In this document: piece after piece, positions 1 to 10,785 of the stretch
Layout: the number at the start of each line of letters is the position of its first letter
Numbering within the stretch: the stretch's first letter is position 1
Notes under the pieces: generated by a model
Told to the model about the DNA's origin: nothing
What the model saw: the letters and a program-made list of their open reading frames with translations, nothing else
The model's database searches: none
Position numbers and translations under genes: made by a program
From: Phragmites australis
Taxonomy: Eukaryota; Streptophyta; Magnoliopsida; Poales; Poaceae
Reading direction: 5' to 3'
Assembly (NCBI RefSeq): GCF_958298935.1
Contig: NC_084943.1
Location: forward strand, 4,164,001 to 4,228,000
DNA: 64,000 nucleotides

Positions 1-420
1 GCAGAGCACTCGGCCGTTGGCGTAGTGGACATGGTGCGCTCGGCCGTCAGTGTGGTGGGTGTGGTGCGCTCGACTGTCCACTTGGGGGGGCGCAATGCAG
101 CAGCAATAGCTCGTGGCAACACGCAGCATGGCAGCACGTGGCAGAACGTAGCACACAACAACAGCAGCTCACCTACACAGATGTGAGAAGCATGTCTTAT
201 TTTGTGGATTGAGGAGAAAGTGATGTCAATTTGTGTGGTTTGAGTGCTAGATTGCGGCTGCAAGATGTTGGTTGCATAATTTGATTGTTAGATTGAGCTA
301 TTGCCTGTTGTCAATACTAGAGTAGAACTTTTAGGTTTTGTGCGCTGTAGTTTTCAATGAAATGTCACTATCAACACAGAACTGAATTTGTTTCGTGCAT
401 GTTGAATTTGGTAGGCAATA
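1..420. other. no gene seen; GC-rich then AT-rich spacer
   Basis: The first 180 bases are GC-rich with short internal repeats around gtgcgctcggccgtc. After that the sequence is AT-rich with no reading frame I can support. It may be the outer part of the Harbinger element that follows, whose left terminal repeat I could not find. Confidence 0.3.
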
Positions 421-1500
421 TGGAGCAGTATCTTAACCTTTTGAGTCAGGGAGACACTAGTTGGGATGGAAATCTGAATTGGCCTGTAGTTTAGGAGCAA
501 ACAATATCAATTGAAACACCTCCTTCGTTCACAGGACCAAACAACAAAAGATCTAAAAAAAATTTGCGAGGAGGAAGATAAGATGTTGGTGTCGGCATGG
601 CTAAATATAAGTATGGATACAGCCTAAGGGACCCAACAATCTCGCTCTACATATTGGAAGAGAATTCATTCATACTTTCACGAGCACAAGAACTTTGAAT
701 CGAATCGTAATCCAATCTCACTTCAGAACAGTTGGGGTGATATTCAAAAAGTTGTTAACAAATTTGTTTCTTGTGTTGATGAGGTTGAGCGGAGAAGGCA
801 AAGCAGTGTGAGAGAGAGAGAGACAAGGTACATGTTGTTTATGCCAATTACTTGTAAACTCTTTATGTTGTGTGCAAGTGTAGTAACTCATATTCATTTT
901 TCCTTGCTCAGATGTTCAAGCATGTACTATGTACAAGGGAAAATAGGATGGGAAAGCATTCCAGTTCTTGCATTGTTGGCCTCTACTACAACAACAACCA
1001 AAGTGGTCTGATTTGTTGTCTTCAAAGAAGCAGAAGACAACATCTAATTCATCTCTAGGTTCTTCCACTCATATAAGTGCCAACTCAAGTAGCCAATAGA
1101 TGAGAAGGATGATGCAATAGCAACTCCAAAAAGTGATCCCTTGAAAAGACCAACTAGTAAGAAAGATGAGAAATTACGACGAGGTAGAAGTTGCTTAAGC
1201 AAAGAAGATAACATATACATGGAAGCATTTGAATGTTTTTGGGCAAAGAAGGTAGAAGCGAAGAGAGTGAAAGAGTTGAAGAAAGAGGAGTGCTACAAAC
1301 GATCACATACACAAGAACAAGAGAGGATTGCATTAGAACAAGAGAGGATTGCACTTGAAGCCAAAAAAGTTGAAGTTATGAATAAAGAGTTGGAATTCAA
1401 GAGATGGATGGAGGAGTAGAGAATTATGGGGATGGACACAAGTGTTATGACTGGGCCACAACAAGCATATTACTTGAGTTTGTAGAATGACATCATTACT
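421..1500 (+). pseudogene. PIF/Harbinger ORF1 (Myb/SANT-like) remnant
   Basis: This is the accessory DNA-binding protein gene of a PIF/Harbinger transposon, broken by several stops and frame changes. Joined by eye, the reading starts MEQYLNLLSQ at 421, gives EEEDKMLVSAWLNISMD near 570-615, then TYWKRIHSYFHEHKNFES, then GKAFQFLHCW with PKW near 950-1005. These are hallmarks of the Myb/SANT-like ORF1 family, which also appears in plant genomes as NAM-associated or GST-T3-like proteins. The C-terminal part at 1141-1419 is open: a basic stretch (RPTSKKDEKLRRGR), then a charged coiled coil (ERIALEQERIALEAKKVEV), then ELEFKRWMEE. After a TAG the family tail MDTSVMTGPQQAYY continues. In this family ORF1 works with the DDE transposase encoded convergently at 1870-2975. 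I see no intact product. Confidence 0.75.
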
Positions 1501-1869
1501 AGATGACACAATTGCTCGGGTTGAGTTATGTATTATGTAGCATCGACTAATTATCTTGTGTTTTAGATGTGATGTGCTGCAAGAACCACTAATGTGTTGT
1601 AAGAACTTTGCAATATGTGTCTGTTGAAATATTTATTACGTTGTGAGAACTTTACCCGTTATGTGTTATGAAACATTTAAACAGTGCATACATTGCGAAA
1701 GCAAAAAAATATACAATCTGGATACATTGTTAGAACTACAATATTCTAGTTCCCTCCATGAAGTTGCCACAGGTGCTCAACTAGATCAATCTAAAGCCGG
1801 GCGTGAATATCCTGGGATCTAATGGATCTAAGATTTTGAATAAACTGTTCTAGTTTAGACGTGGGCCCA

Positions 1870-2975
1870 TGAGAAGGTATCACTTATTCTCCCATTCCAT
1901 GGCACTGTAAGTCATGTTCTTCTGCTGCCTCATCTTTTAACTATCATATTATGCGTGATGATACATGCTATCATGATGTCACTGAGTGTTTGTTGATCCC
2001 AAAACCGAGCTGGTCCTTGAACACTGTCAAAACGAGCTTGTACAACTCCAAATGCTCGCTCCACATCTTTCCTAGCTGCTTCTTGAACTTGGTTGAAATG
2101 TTTTTCTTATTCCCTTGGGGAGATGAAGTTGACTTCACAAATATTGCCCATGTAGGATAAATGTCATCTGTAAGGTAATATTTTATTGTATAGTTGTGGC
2201 CGTTGATGTTATAATTCACTTGTGGAGCTTAACTTTCAGCTAACTTTACAAAGAGCAGGGAACAATCAAGGACATTGATATCATTGTGAGACCCGGGTAA
2301 TCCAAAAAAGCATGACAAATCCAAAAATCATGTGAAGCAACAACTTCAAAAATAATTGTGGGCTCATACACATAGCCGGTATACATACCTTGCCAAGCCG
2401 AAGAATAATTTTTCCACTTCCAATACATGCAATCTATGCTACCTAATATTCCAGGGAAACCTCTTTACTCTCTAATGGCAAGTAATCTAGATGTATCATT
2501 CTCATTTTGAGATCCTAGGTACTTATCTCTAAAGACTTCAACAATAGCTTTAATAAATCTTTTAAGACTCTCTATGGCGGTACTTTCTCTAGGTACTTTC
2601 TCTAGTATGAACATAATTATCCATAGCATCCGCTAGTACTCTATAAGCTAGTTGAAGTAAAGTTGTAGTAATCTTCTACAAAGGAGATAACCTAAGTTGT
2701 TCAGCTGCATTTCTTCTCTGCACAAAATAGGGGTCATGTGCTTCTACGGCTTGTGCAATGCGCAAAAACAAAGGCCGTGACATTATAAACCTGTGGTGAA
2801 AAGAAAAATGAGCACATAAGGTTTAGCAAATAAGGTGAACAAAACTTCATGGACAGATTGCAAACCTGCGACGGAAGAACGTTAGGCCGTAGGTTGGATT
2901 ATCTAAAAAATAATCTTGGTATAGCATTGCATGCCCTCCAACCCTATCGCGTTGAAGTTCCTACCATCCAGGCAC
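1870..2975 (-). pseudogene. PIF/Harbinger DDE transposase remnant with one intron
   Basis: Minus-strand remnant of the catalytic transposase (DDE_Tnp_4 type). The upstream exon reads AMLYQDYFLDNPTYGLTFFRRR and ends at 2866. A GT-AG intron follows (2865-2791). The next exon begins FIMSRPLFLRIAQAVEAHD at 2790 and continues YFVQRRNAAEQLR. Further on come the family blocks CMYWKWKNYSSAWQGMYTG (near 2425) and the diverged GSHNDIN-like region, then NYNINGHNYTIKYYLTDDIYP near 2218-2155, then TLSDIMIACIITHNMI near 1960. A stop after the QLRLSPL region, a duplicated piece near 2590-2600 and further frame changes show that it is dead. Convergence with ORF1 is the usual PIF-element layout. Confidence 0.85.
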
Positions 2976-3446
2976 GGATCCTCTATGGCATCGAGCGTTA
3001 CCGAGCTAGTGTTGTCGGCAGGCTAGCTGCCTTGCAATAAGAAGCATTTCATTGTTACCATCCGACGACTAACATATATTGCATGGCTAATCTGTGACGA
3101 TTCATTTCTAAATGATGTAGGAGGAGTAGCAGAGAGAAGGATGAAGAATGATGTGAAGGAGGAGCAACCGTATGGTTGGCCATATATATAGTGGAGATAT
3201 TGCTGGTGGAAAGCCGTTTGAAAAAAATTAGCTGTTGGAATATAGCCGTTGAACAAAATAGTCGTTGAAATAAAGATATCGTAAGAAACAGCCGTTGCGA
3301 ATAAAATATAGTACATGAGATATGAAGAGTGATATTTGGTTAGTTGGCTGGAGTGTATAGAATTATAGAGAAAAAATCTTTTAGAATAAATAGGTAAATA
3401 AAGATATGACTAATCTATTTAAGTTGCTCTTGGATGCTAGGCCGGT
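2976..3446. mobile_element. outer flank of the Harbinger element
   Basis: This stretch lies upstream of the transposase start. It carries several agccgttg/agtcgttg motifs (3190-3300) like those in the flank of the other Harbinger-type element at 23.3 kb. It ends near 3446 with ttgctcttggatgct, which resembles a Tourist/Harbinger terminus. I could not find a clean TTA/TAA target duplication or the matching left end, so the element limits are inferred. Confidence 0.45.
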
Positions 3447-3555
3447 TAGACATTTGGGTTCTCTGTCAACGGCATTCACTTGTCAGAGTCCCACTTATGC
3501 TATGCATGGACTTGAAATTTAATTTTTTTCCCTAGTACTTTCATTTCTAGTTGTC

Positions 3556-3573
3556 GGGGGGGGGGGGGGGGGG
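3556..3573 (+). repeat. G18 homopolymer run
   Basis: Eighteen consecutive G within copy A of the duplicated segment. Copy B lacks the run at the matching position (about 55450). Runs like this are often length-variable and error-prone in assemblies. Confidence 0.9.
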
Positions 3574-6400
3574 CACGTCAGTTGCAGTTAAATGCTATAT
3601 GCTGGTTGGCAAAAAGCCAAACACGAACGTCAACTTAATGAACTTTGTTTGATTGATCTCCGTTGCGTGATTAATCACTTCTCATAGGCACTAAAGAATC
3701 GTTTTAGCCTATAAGAAATTAAATTTTTTTAGTTTATTTGTGATGAGTGATTGACATCAGTATTTATTTGGTTTGATGATTTTCTGTTTTGCATGAGCTT
3801 TGGTGTGATTTGAATTGATTTGAGATTTTATTTGCGCATATTGATTATGTACTAACTGGAAATGGAGTTGGAGATATGTATTTGCTTATCTCATAGTGTG
3901 TAGGTGATGGATGCAACTTAGCGGTCGACGGTGGGAAGATCAGGGTCAAGCGGAGTGCTTGTTGCTAGACGATCAAGGAGACCAGACGAAGTCAAGGATG
4001 ATTCTAGCTGAACACGTGGAGATCAAGCAAAGCATGTAAGACGGATGGTGACTGCGCGTTGATAAAGTCAAGCGAAGAGGATGCCAGTGCAAGTAACAAG
4101 GCGGCCTGAGGGAACAGGAGCAGGAGAGACTTGCCGGTGGTCAAGATCGTATAATGGAGTAAACGTGTCGACATCGAAGCCCTTGTTTAAGGTGTAAGCA
4201 AGGCGGCGAGTCACGCTTTGAGAAGCGTGCAGACGGTTTTGCAGTTTTGCGTCAAAATCGTACTGGAGGAGTACATGGCACTATCGTGAAACTTGCATTG
4301 AGACGAAGCTAAGTCATGAAGGTGTCACGGCCATCCGATGAATGGAAAAAAAATAGACCAAAATACCCTCGATGGTAGGTAGGAGTGTACTATAAGAGAG
4401 GGATATTTTGAGAAAAAGCTAGAAAATTTGAAGTTTAAATTTTCTAAGCATATAAATAGAGGGATAGAGCTATATAAGATTTAAACCAGCCACTTGAGCC
4501 CCTTGTGCTACTCATTTGAAAGCTTAGAGCTAGGGTTTTAGTGGAGAGAAGAATGTGTGCTTAGCCTATGTAATAGGTGGGAGTTTTGAGATATAAATCT
4601 TTGTAATTTATCTAAAATAGGGCTGAACTCTTTGAGTAATAAAGTTTATGTTTTTGCATATGATTAAATTCTCTTACTTATAGTTTCCTCTATTGGTTCC
4701 CTTGCAAGTTTATAAGTTTTTCGGTTTCTAGGTTTAATTTTTGTTTGAGATTTTTGGTTGAAATTTCAACACCTTATGAGATCATTCTTCTTATTGCTAG
4801 AGGTATAGAATTCGTATACACACGGTTATATGATGATATCTTGAATTTTTTTGCCTCTAGACAATCAATTTGGATAGTTTCGTTGCTCGTTTTTTATCTT
4901 TTGTTGTTTTTTTTAAGTTTTGGTTTTTTAAGTACTAAGATGTATGAATTGATCTTAAATAGAACCTATGGTTCATATACCATTAGTGAAGTCATATTAT
5001 CTCGATTTTATCTTTATTAAAATTTATCTTATTTTTATTTCTATTTAAATTTTGAGATACGATGATCTAAATAAAAAAATATCACCGATTTTTGTAAGAA
5101 ATTTGTTGAGCGCCTCTCATTCCTACAGCCCAAATTATCCTCCGGTTTTCAAGTGATGATGTCTCGATACGAATGACATGAGCATTGACCGTATGGACAC
5201 AAACGCATCCAATAATTGATCAGGATATGGACTCATGTGGTAGTGCCTGTTCCAATACACGTCAGTGTTCGAAGCCATCGCCGTCGAATCAGAAGTTCCG
5301 AGCAACTTACAAAAACCTAGCTGATAGACGCGTATAATTCCTTCATGAACTGAAAGCGAAGTTCTTGTTGAATAGCCAAGAGTTAAAGAAAAGAATTACT
5401 AATGAATGAATATGTAGCTAAAGATGAGTACGTAGGTCGAGTCTTCAATAGATCGACCAATATTTCCTACAAAATGTCAAACAATTGACCACCAAAAAGT
5501 TGCATGCAAACCTACTAAAGTGCTCGTCGATTTCTACAATAATGCACACGATGGCATGAAGTGTACAAGTCCAATGTGCACCCATGGTTACCTAGATTTC
5601 AGTAAGATCTAGCTACTATAGTATCACCTTTTTATCTGTTTGGTGAAATCAAAGTAGGGCAGCTTATGAATGAACACTTGAGAAATATATCCAAATGAGA
5701 TACTATAAAGAAATCACATGCTTCCGAATTCCGATTATCACAAGCGTTTGTCCTGGATATGTATTAGGATGTACATCGTTGAAAGTCCACGAAAACTGCC
5801 AGGGATACATGGTCGATAGATTAGGTGACGCAATCACGCAGAGACAAGTTATGTAAAAAGAAATGGTTTAGAATTTTGCTGTTGAAACGTAGTGTAGTCG
5901 CTTTTCATGGGAAAAAGGTGATGCTGCAGTATCGAATCGTCAAAAAGTTGAGGCAAGTTGGCAGGTGAAGACATCACATGAGCCAATCATACGAGTCCTT
6001 AAAAAAAGAAAAAGAAGTCCTAAAAATAAGTCCATCTCATAGTCATGGAAGAATAGTTTGGCCCAAGAATGTGAAAGTTTTCCTGCCTAGAATCAAAGCA
6101 TGCATGCCACTATGTTAATGATGCCATTCTGTACTTATCATTTTTTGAAATGACAATGAATACAATACTAATACTTTAGTTATATGTTTCCTTGTTGAAC
6201 TTTGGGTGACAAAACATTCAGCAGTTCAACTAGTAGTTGAAGTGTGAAAGTACGGCTTAATTCGCCACTTGTTCCTCTTTATCAAAAAATTCATCTGATA
6301 TACCACTAACATAATGCATTATGTGTTTGACAAGAAAAGACGTTAAAGTTTCTTTAGTGGTTAATTTGTAATGCATGGTAGAAAAATAGAAATGTAGTTT
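3570..6400 (+). repeat. copy A of a duplicated segment (pairs with 55455-63215)
   Basis: Blocks of this stretch recur in the same order and orientation 50 kb away. 3570-3712 matches 55455-55583 (cagttaaa, gccaaacac, aaagaatcgtttnagcc). 5125-5390 matches about 55580-55840 (catgagcattgacc, caggatatggact, cttcatgaactgaaag). 5395-5560 matches about 57365-57520 (tcaatatttcctacaaaatg, gcaaacctactaaagt, aatgcacacgatggcat). 5655-6360 matches about 62545-63215 (gggcagcttatgaatg, aaagaaatggtttagaa, tagttgaagtgtgaaag). No protein is evident in either copy. It may be duplicated low-copy DNA or an old unclassified transposon. Confidence 0.8.
3713..5124. mobile_element. 1.4-kb insertion in copy A, probably a solo LTR-like element
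   Basis: Copy B runs directly from aaagaatcgtttaagcc into caaatcatcctcc at about 55565-55590. In copy A the same two blocks are separated by this AT-rich stretch, flanked by tagcc on the left and cagcc on the right, a plausible imperfect 5-bp duplication. A TATA-like tataaatagaggg lies near 4452. The end ttgttgagcgcctctcattc resembles the 3' end of some grass LTRs. I did not find canonical TG/CA ends. A 91-codon hydrophobic reading frame at 4745-5020 shows no family resemblance. Confidence 0.55.
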
Positions 6401-6559
6401 TTGGATGGCTCACAGATATAAACACATGAATTTCGAAGGGAAAAAAGGAGTAGAGAAAGAAACTGAGCAAACCCTAGAGTCCAACAAATGTGCAAACATG
6501 AATGTTATATAGTCCAACTATCTTAGTTGAGATTGGTGAATAAAAGCTCTTCAAGGCTT

Positions 6560-7363
6560 CAACTACTGCTACAGAATATGCCTTATATACCGATTTATCA
6601 CTACTGATTCTTTACGATCCGACAATAATAGAGTATCATTGTCGATTCGTATTAAGAACCGACACTAAAAATCCATTCAAAAAGAGCAAAGAATGATAAT
6701 TAACTATCACTATTGGTTCTAGCCACGAACCAGCAGTGATAGGACCACTGCCGATCCTTCTTATGAATTAGCAGTGAAACTTAATTATTATTGCCGGTTC
6801 TAGCCACGAACCGGCAGTGATAGCTCGTTAAGTATTACTGTCGATCTGTGTTACGAAACGACAGTGATAATGGATGATAGCTTATCTTAAAAAATTCATA
6901 ATTTTTTATAATTATAGTCCTTTTGTAGTTAAAAACTTTTTAATTTGAGATCATTTAAATGCCCAAATAATCATAACAAAGTTTCAGAAAACAAAAATCA
7001 AAAGGAAAATATATCATATTGTTATCACTAGTATTTTTGTGGTGGGATGGTAATAACGTATGGCGCGAGTTAAGAGGTCCTAGGTTCGAGTGCTATAAAT
7101 TGCACGGGTATGTATTTCGAGTGAAAAATTGCATAACTTGTGACTTGCAACGACATAGCCATTGGGGTTGCCTGGTGGGGCCAAAAAATATTGATTCGAC
7201 GACTGACTATCACTTTAGTGGGCAATGATATCTCCCTTCGCTGTCGTTCCTCAGGCTGATAATGATATTCGGGAACTATTACTATCTTTGGTCACTGTCG
7301 GTTTCAAAACTGGTAGTGAAAGTGGTTTTAGAGCCGACACTGAAAACACTTTCTATAGTAGTG
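6560..7363. mobile_element. non-autonomous CACTA-like element with tRNA-like core
   Basis: The right end ttctatagtagtg (7351-7363) is a CACTA terminus read inward. The left end near 6560-6576 is a degenerate version (tactgctacagaa). Both sub-terminal regions carry many short inverted motifs of the type accggcagtgata and gccacgaaccggc (6700-6860, 7200-7340), like the transposase-binding repeats of Spm/CACTA elements. There is no coding capacity. The centre (7039-7093) is tRNA-like. Confidence 0.6.
7039..7093 (+). other. tRNA/SINE-like segment inside the CACTA-like element
   Basis: The order gtggtgggatggtaa ... taagaggtcctaggttcgagt resembles an internal RNA polymerase III promoter, with a degraded A box and a B box close to GGTTCGANTCC. 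I see no complete cloverleaf, so I do not call a tRNA gene. Confidence 0.4.
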
Positions 7364-8275
7364 AACTTAAAAAAAGTGAGCAAACATGTTGGACTTCTTA
7401 GCGATAACTTAAAGTGATATTTGAGTTATGTTTATTTTCCTTTTATTAACTTCAGACTACATAAATGACTTCCATAAGAACTCCATTCTTTGACCAAGTA
7501 CCAACCAAACAATGGTTATAAGGCGAAAAACCTAAAGATTAAAGTCCTTTAAAATTTCTATGAAGCTCTTATATATATATATAATTTTAAGGGACCCCTA
7601 AGAGGTTTCCATATAAGTCATATGTAAGGGAGGAAATATTTATTAGCCATGAATTTTAAGATTCAATGCAATAGCATCTGGAACAAAATTGACAAACAGT
7701 GAAAAGAAATAATTTGGAGTTTTTGGCTAAAGCGCTAATCAAAATTACAACTAATACCAAAGTCTCAATGCTAGGCTAGATGGGAATAGACCTAATTTGC
7801 AAGGAGAAATAGGTCTTGTGCATAGTTGATGGAAGCAAAGAAAGAAAGGACCATGCTAATTCACGCGCGAGAAAGCCTGTTTTGCCTCTTTCCGATAGCA
7901 TGGCTTTCACGTGCTCCCTCCGGACGCTGTGACAGATCCAAGGAGAGAAACAAGGGAAGGGGCAAAAGCTTTGTCACCAAAATTTTGCACAAAAACTTTC
8001 CACAAAACGTTTTGCACAAAAAGTTTTTCATCAAAATTTGCGCAATTTTTTTTTTTTGCAAAAAAGTTTTGCAGAAAAAAATTCGCAAAAAAGTTTTGCA
8101 CGGGACCATCGTTGGTGGATAAGTCATGCGCGACTAGCTGAGCTCATGCGCGTGCTTGGATAAGTCATGCCCTTGCGCGTCGTGCATGCATGTTTTAGAA
8201 TCTAGTTCAAATTTGAATTTAACACAACTTTCCAAAAGGAACATTTCTCGTCTGAATACTTGATTAAACTTTTTT
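7364..8275. other. AT-rich spacer with a TTTTGCA repeat patch
   Basis: Nothing codes convincingly here. An (AT)n run sits at about 7570-7584. At 7970-8105 short units related to ttttgcacaaaaa recur many times, both direct and inverted, broken by a T-run near 8047-8058. The six-frame openings across this patch follow from its base bias. Confidence 0.5.
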
Positions 8276-8342
8276 TGTTTGCTATTCTCTTCTTATATTT
8301 ACTTGAAAATACTCCGGGACAAAAGGTTTCACGACAAAAAAC
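8276..8342 (-). repeat. permease 3'-flank relic, distal part
   Basis: This stretch resembles 11366-11425, just downstream of the permease gene: the order gctnttctcttcatat..tacttgaaa..caggttncacnacaaaact is shared. It is separated from the rest of the relic (10786-11105) by the Copia remnant, which places that insertion inside the relic. Confidence 0.55.
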
Positions 8343-9700
8343 TGTTGTATAATATGCGATAATAAGAGTATGGAGTCCATAATTCTATAAATAAGTATAT
8401 AAGATATTGATAGCACATCAACAATACACATGATCTTAGTGAAATATGACAGAGAAACTGAAATAACACATATCATGAGTAAGACATAAATTGGACAGCA
8501 GATGTGAAAATTGATTAATAGTGCTCTCAGAAATGAAGCAGCAATTGGCCCCAGAACTTTAAATGTTCTGCTCCCAAATTGTTCCACAATAAGCATCATG
8601 AATAGAGCAAAATTTCAGAGTGCCCCAATAGCAGATAGAGTCTAATCTAGCTCTCAAATTTCTAGTTCATCATACTGAAAAAGGACTGTACAGATCAAAA
8701 GAGTTCTCAGTATTTCTCAAAGCTAGCAGACTACTGCCGCACAACAGAAAGGCATGAACCAGCTATCAAAAGACAGTACTACACTGCTAGCTCCTCAAGA
8801 ATCAATACCAGAGAGAATTAACAGAACTAGAACATAAGAGCACACATACAGGGATCACACAGATATGATGTGCACTTGAATACAAAGCCAACAGATAACT
8901 TGAGGTACAGGAACAGAGTGTCAACCACTCAAAATAACCTCCAGGTAAAGGCCTTGAATCACAGAGCTAGATTTATCTCATATCACAGCTATAGAACTCA
9001 GAAATTTGCTCTATCTCTACACATTTCATCATCATCGAGCAACTAAGCATGCACATCTAAGCTGTCCAATTTAACCGAGAAAGAGAGAGGAGATTTGGTA
9101 TGCTCACAGTGCTATGCACTCAAACAGATCAATCAGAGAGGCAAGGCACGGCTTAAGTGCCGCTGTCCCAGAAATCCAACCACTCGCCGTTGCCGCCGGA
9201 GTGAGGATGACGGAGATACAGTACCTCAAACGCACAGCCACCGCAGTGCGGGCGAGCCTCAGCTTTGCAGCACCGAACAACACCAGGAGCAGATGCTCCT
9301 CCACTCAATCCCCCAAATACCGAAGCACAAACTCCAGAGAGAAGAGCTCCCGGTTCCAGATCAGGAAATCAAGCCAAATCAGAGAGATCAGAGAGGAAAA
9401 CCAGTGGAGAATACTCCTGTCCCTTCTGAGTTCCACCGAGGGGATGCTGACCTTCAAGTAGGCACGAAGACGGCGCCCTCCAATCTCCCGAGCCCGAAGG
9501 ATCCGGAGACGGTTGCGCCGCTGCCCAGCCGCCAGCTCCCAGCATCTTCACCGGCCAAATGAACCCTGTGCCCAAACCCTAGCGCCTGCCGAGTCCTTGA
9601 ACCAGTCAAGAATGGGCCCGGGCCACAAAGAGGAGAAAGGCCAGCCGGTCCAAAACAGAAGAAGCCCACGAAAACATTAAAGTTCTCATTTTCCTCAACA
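8343..9700 (-). mobile_element. 3' LTR of a truncated Copia element
   Basis: On the plus strand the segment begins TGTTG (8343) and ends CAACA (9700), an inverted terminal match with TG/CA ends. On the minus strand it is preceded by the purine-rich tract ggtggggat (9702-9711), a typical polypurine tract. The Copia RNase H region lies on the expected side (10187-10780). The large proline-rich opening on the plus strand (9095-9562) is antisense to the LTR and is not credible as a gene. No matching 5' LTR was seen. Confidence 0.75.
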
Positions 9701-10186
9701 ATCCCCACCAAAATTTAATGTTGAAGTCACCGGTTTGATATACAGGATTTGAGTAGAATGTACCTTTCGGGTTTGAACAAATTACCTAGTTGCATGTGAA
9801 TTGGCTCACACAGGATGAGGAGGACTACGCCTTGATCCTCAGCCTTGGTGTGAGAGCCTCCTCTCAAGCAACACCCTGTACGAGGCTGCATTTGCCATAG
9901 CTCTCGGGTTGGACGTTATGGTCATGTCCAAGTACCTTTGCTCCATGAGTGTCACTCAGAGAAGTACCCGGCTTCTCTGTGATCGCGACCACACAATCAC
10001 ACTCACATAGGTGAATTCTCCTAGATATTCTGTAGGACAATATCTATTGCCATTCGGCACTGAATTCATTAAGAGCCAGCAGCTCACCCTCTCTTACAGC
10101 AGAGCATAGCAGCAAATGGGATCGATTTGCTCTTATATCCATACAACTTGTTCTCCTAGAGCCTAGTTCACGGGATCTCCGATCTC
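9701..10186 (-). mobile_element. Copia 3' untranslated stretch between RNase H and LTR
   Basis: Non-coding internal sequence of the same element, bounded by the RNase H stop at about 10187 and the polypurine tract at 9702-9711. I see no extra gene. Confidence 0.55.
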
Positions 10187-10780
10187 CTAGGGTAGGTTAC
10201 TGCCGGTGTGAACTTTATCATAGGGTAATAATCCCATTCCTCTTGACGCCGCTTGAATGACTGTTCTAGCCATTCCTTTTGTGAAAGGATCCGCTAGGTT
10301 CCTTTCAGACTGAATATAATCCACTGCGATTATACCTGTCTCTAGAGCATGCCTGAGCGACTTGAATCGCCGTTTTATGTGCTTCGAAGACTTCATATTG
10401 TCCTTCCTACTCTTCACCTTAACCAGAACGGTTTGGTTATCGCAGTAGGTGAGAACAGCCGGAATTGGTTTATCTAATATCGGTAGGTCAGAAATGAGTT
10501 CTCTAATCCATTCTGCTTCTACGGCTGCTGAGTCTAGCGCCACTAGCTCAGCCTCCATCGTGGAGCGAGTAAGGATGGTCTGCTTAGATGACCTCCAAGA
10601 CACTGCTCCGCCTACTAGAGTGAAAATATATCCACTTGTAGCCTTCATATTATCCGAGTCACTGATCCAGTTTGAGTCACTGAATCCCTCTATAACTGCA
10701 GGATGACCAGAATAATAAATTGCAAGGTTCTTAGTCCCCTTTAGATACTTGAGTATCCTCTCCAGTAACATGACCTTGAC
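10187..10780 (-). pseudogene. Copia polyprotein fragment: RNase H domain
   Basis: Minus-strand open stretch of about 194 codons. It starts inside the polyprotein with VKVMLLERILKYLKGTKN, the Copia segment that precedes RNase H. It continues with FSDSNWISDSDN, ATSGYIFTLVGGAVSWRS, SKQTILTRSTMEAEL (catalytic Glu region), LTYCDNQTVLV and KSSKHIKRRFKSLRH, and ends ERNLADPFTKGM. RNase H removes the RNA strand during reverse transcription. Gag, protease, integrase and most of RT are missing: coding stops at about 10780, where permease-relic sequence takes over, so the 5' part of the element is deleted. The remaining frame is free of stops, which suggests a fairly young insertion. Confidence 0.85.
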
Positions 10781-10785
10781 AAAAA

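Noticed and set aside
4745..5020. 91-codon hydrophobic frame that could suggest a membrane protein
   Set aside because: AT-rich (Phe, Leu, Ile) codons inside the copy A insertion, with no start context or family motif.
7826..8141. Overlapping lysine/phenylalanine-rich frames on both strands
   Set aside because: Produced by the TTTTGCA/AAAA repeat patch.
9095..9562. 155-codon plus-strand frame
   Set aside because: It lies antisense within the Copia LTR and has no family resemblance.
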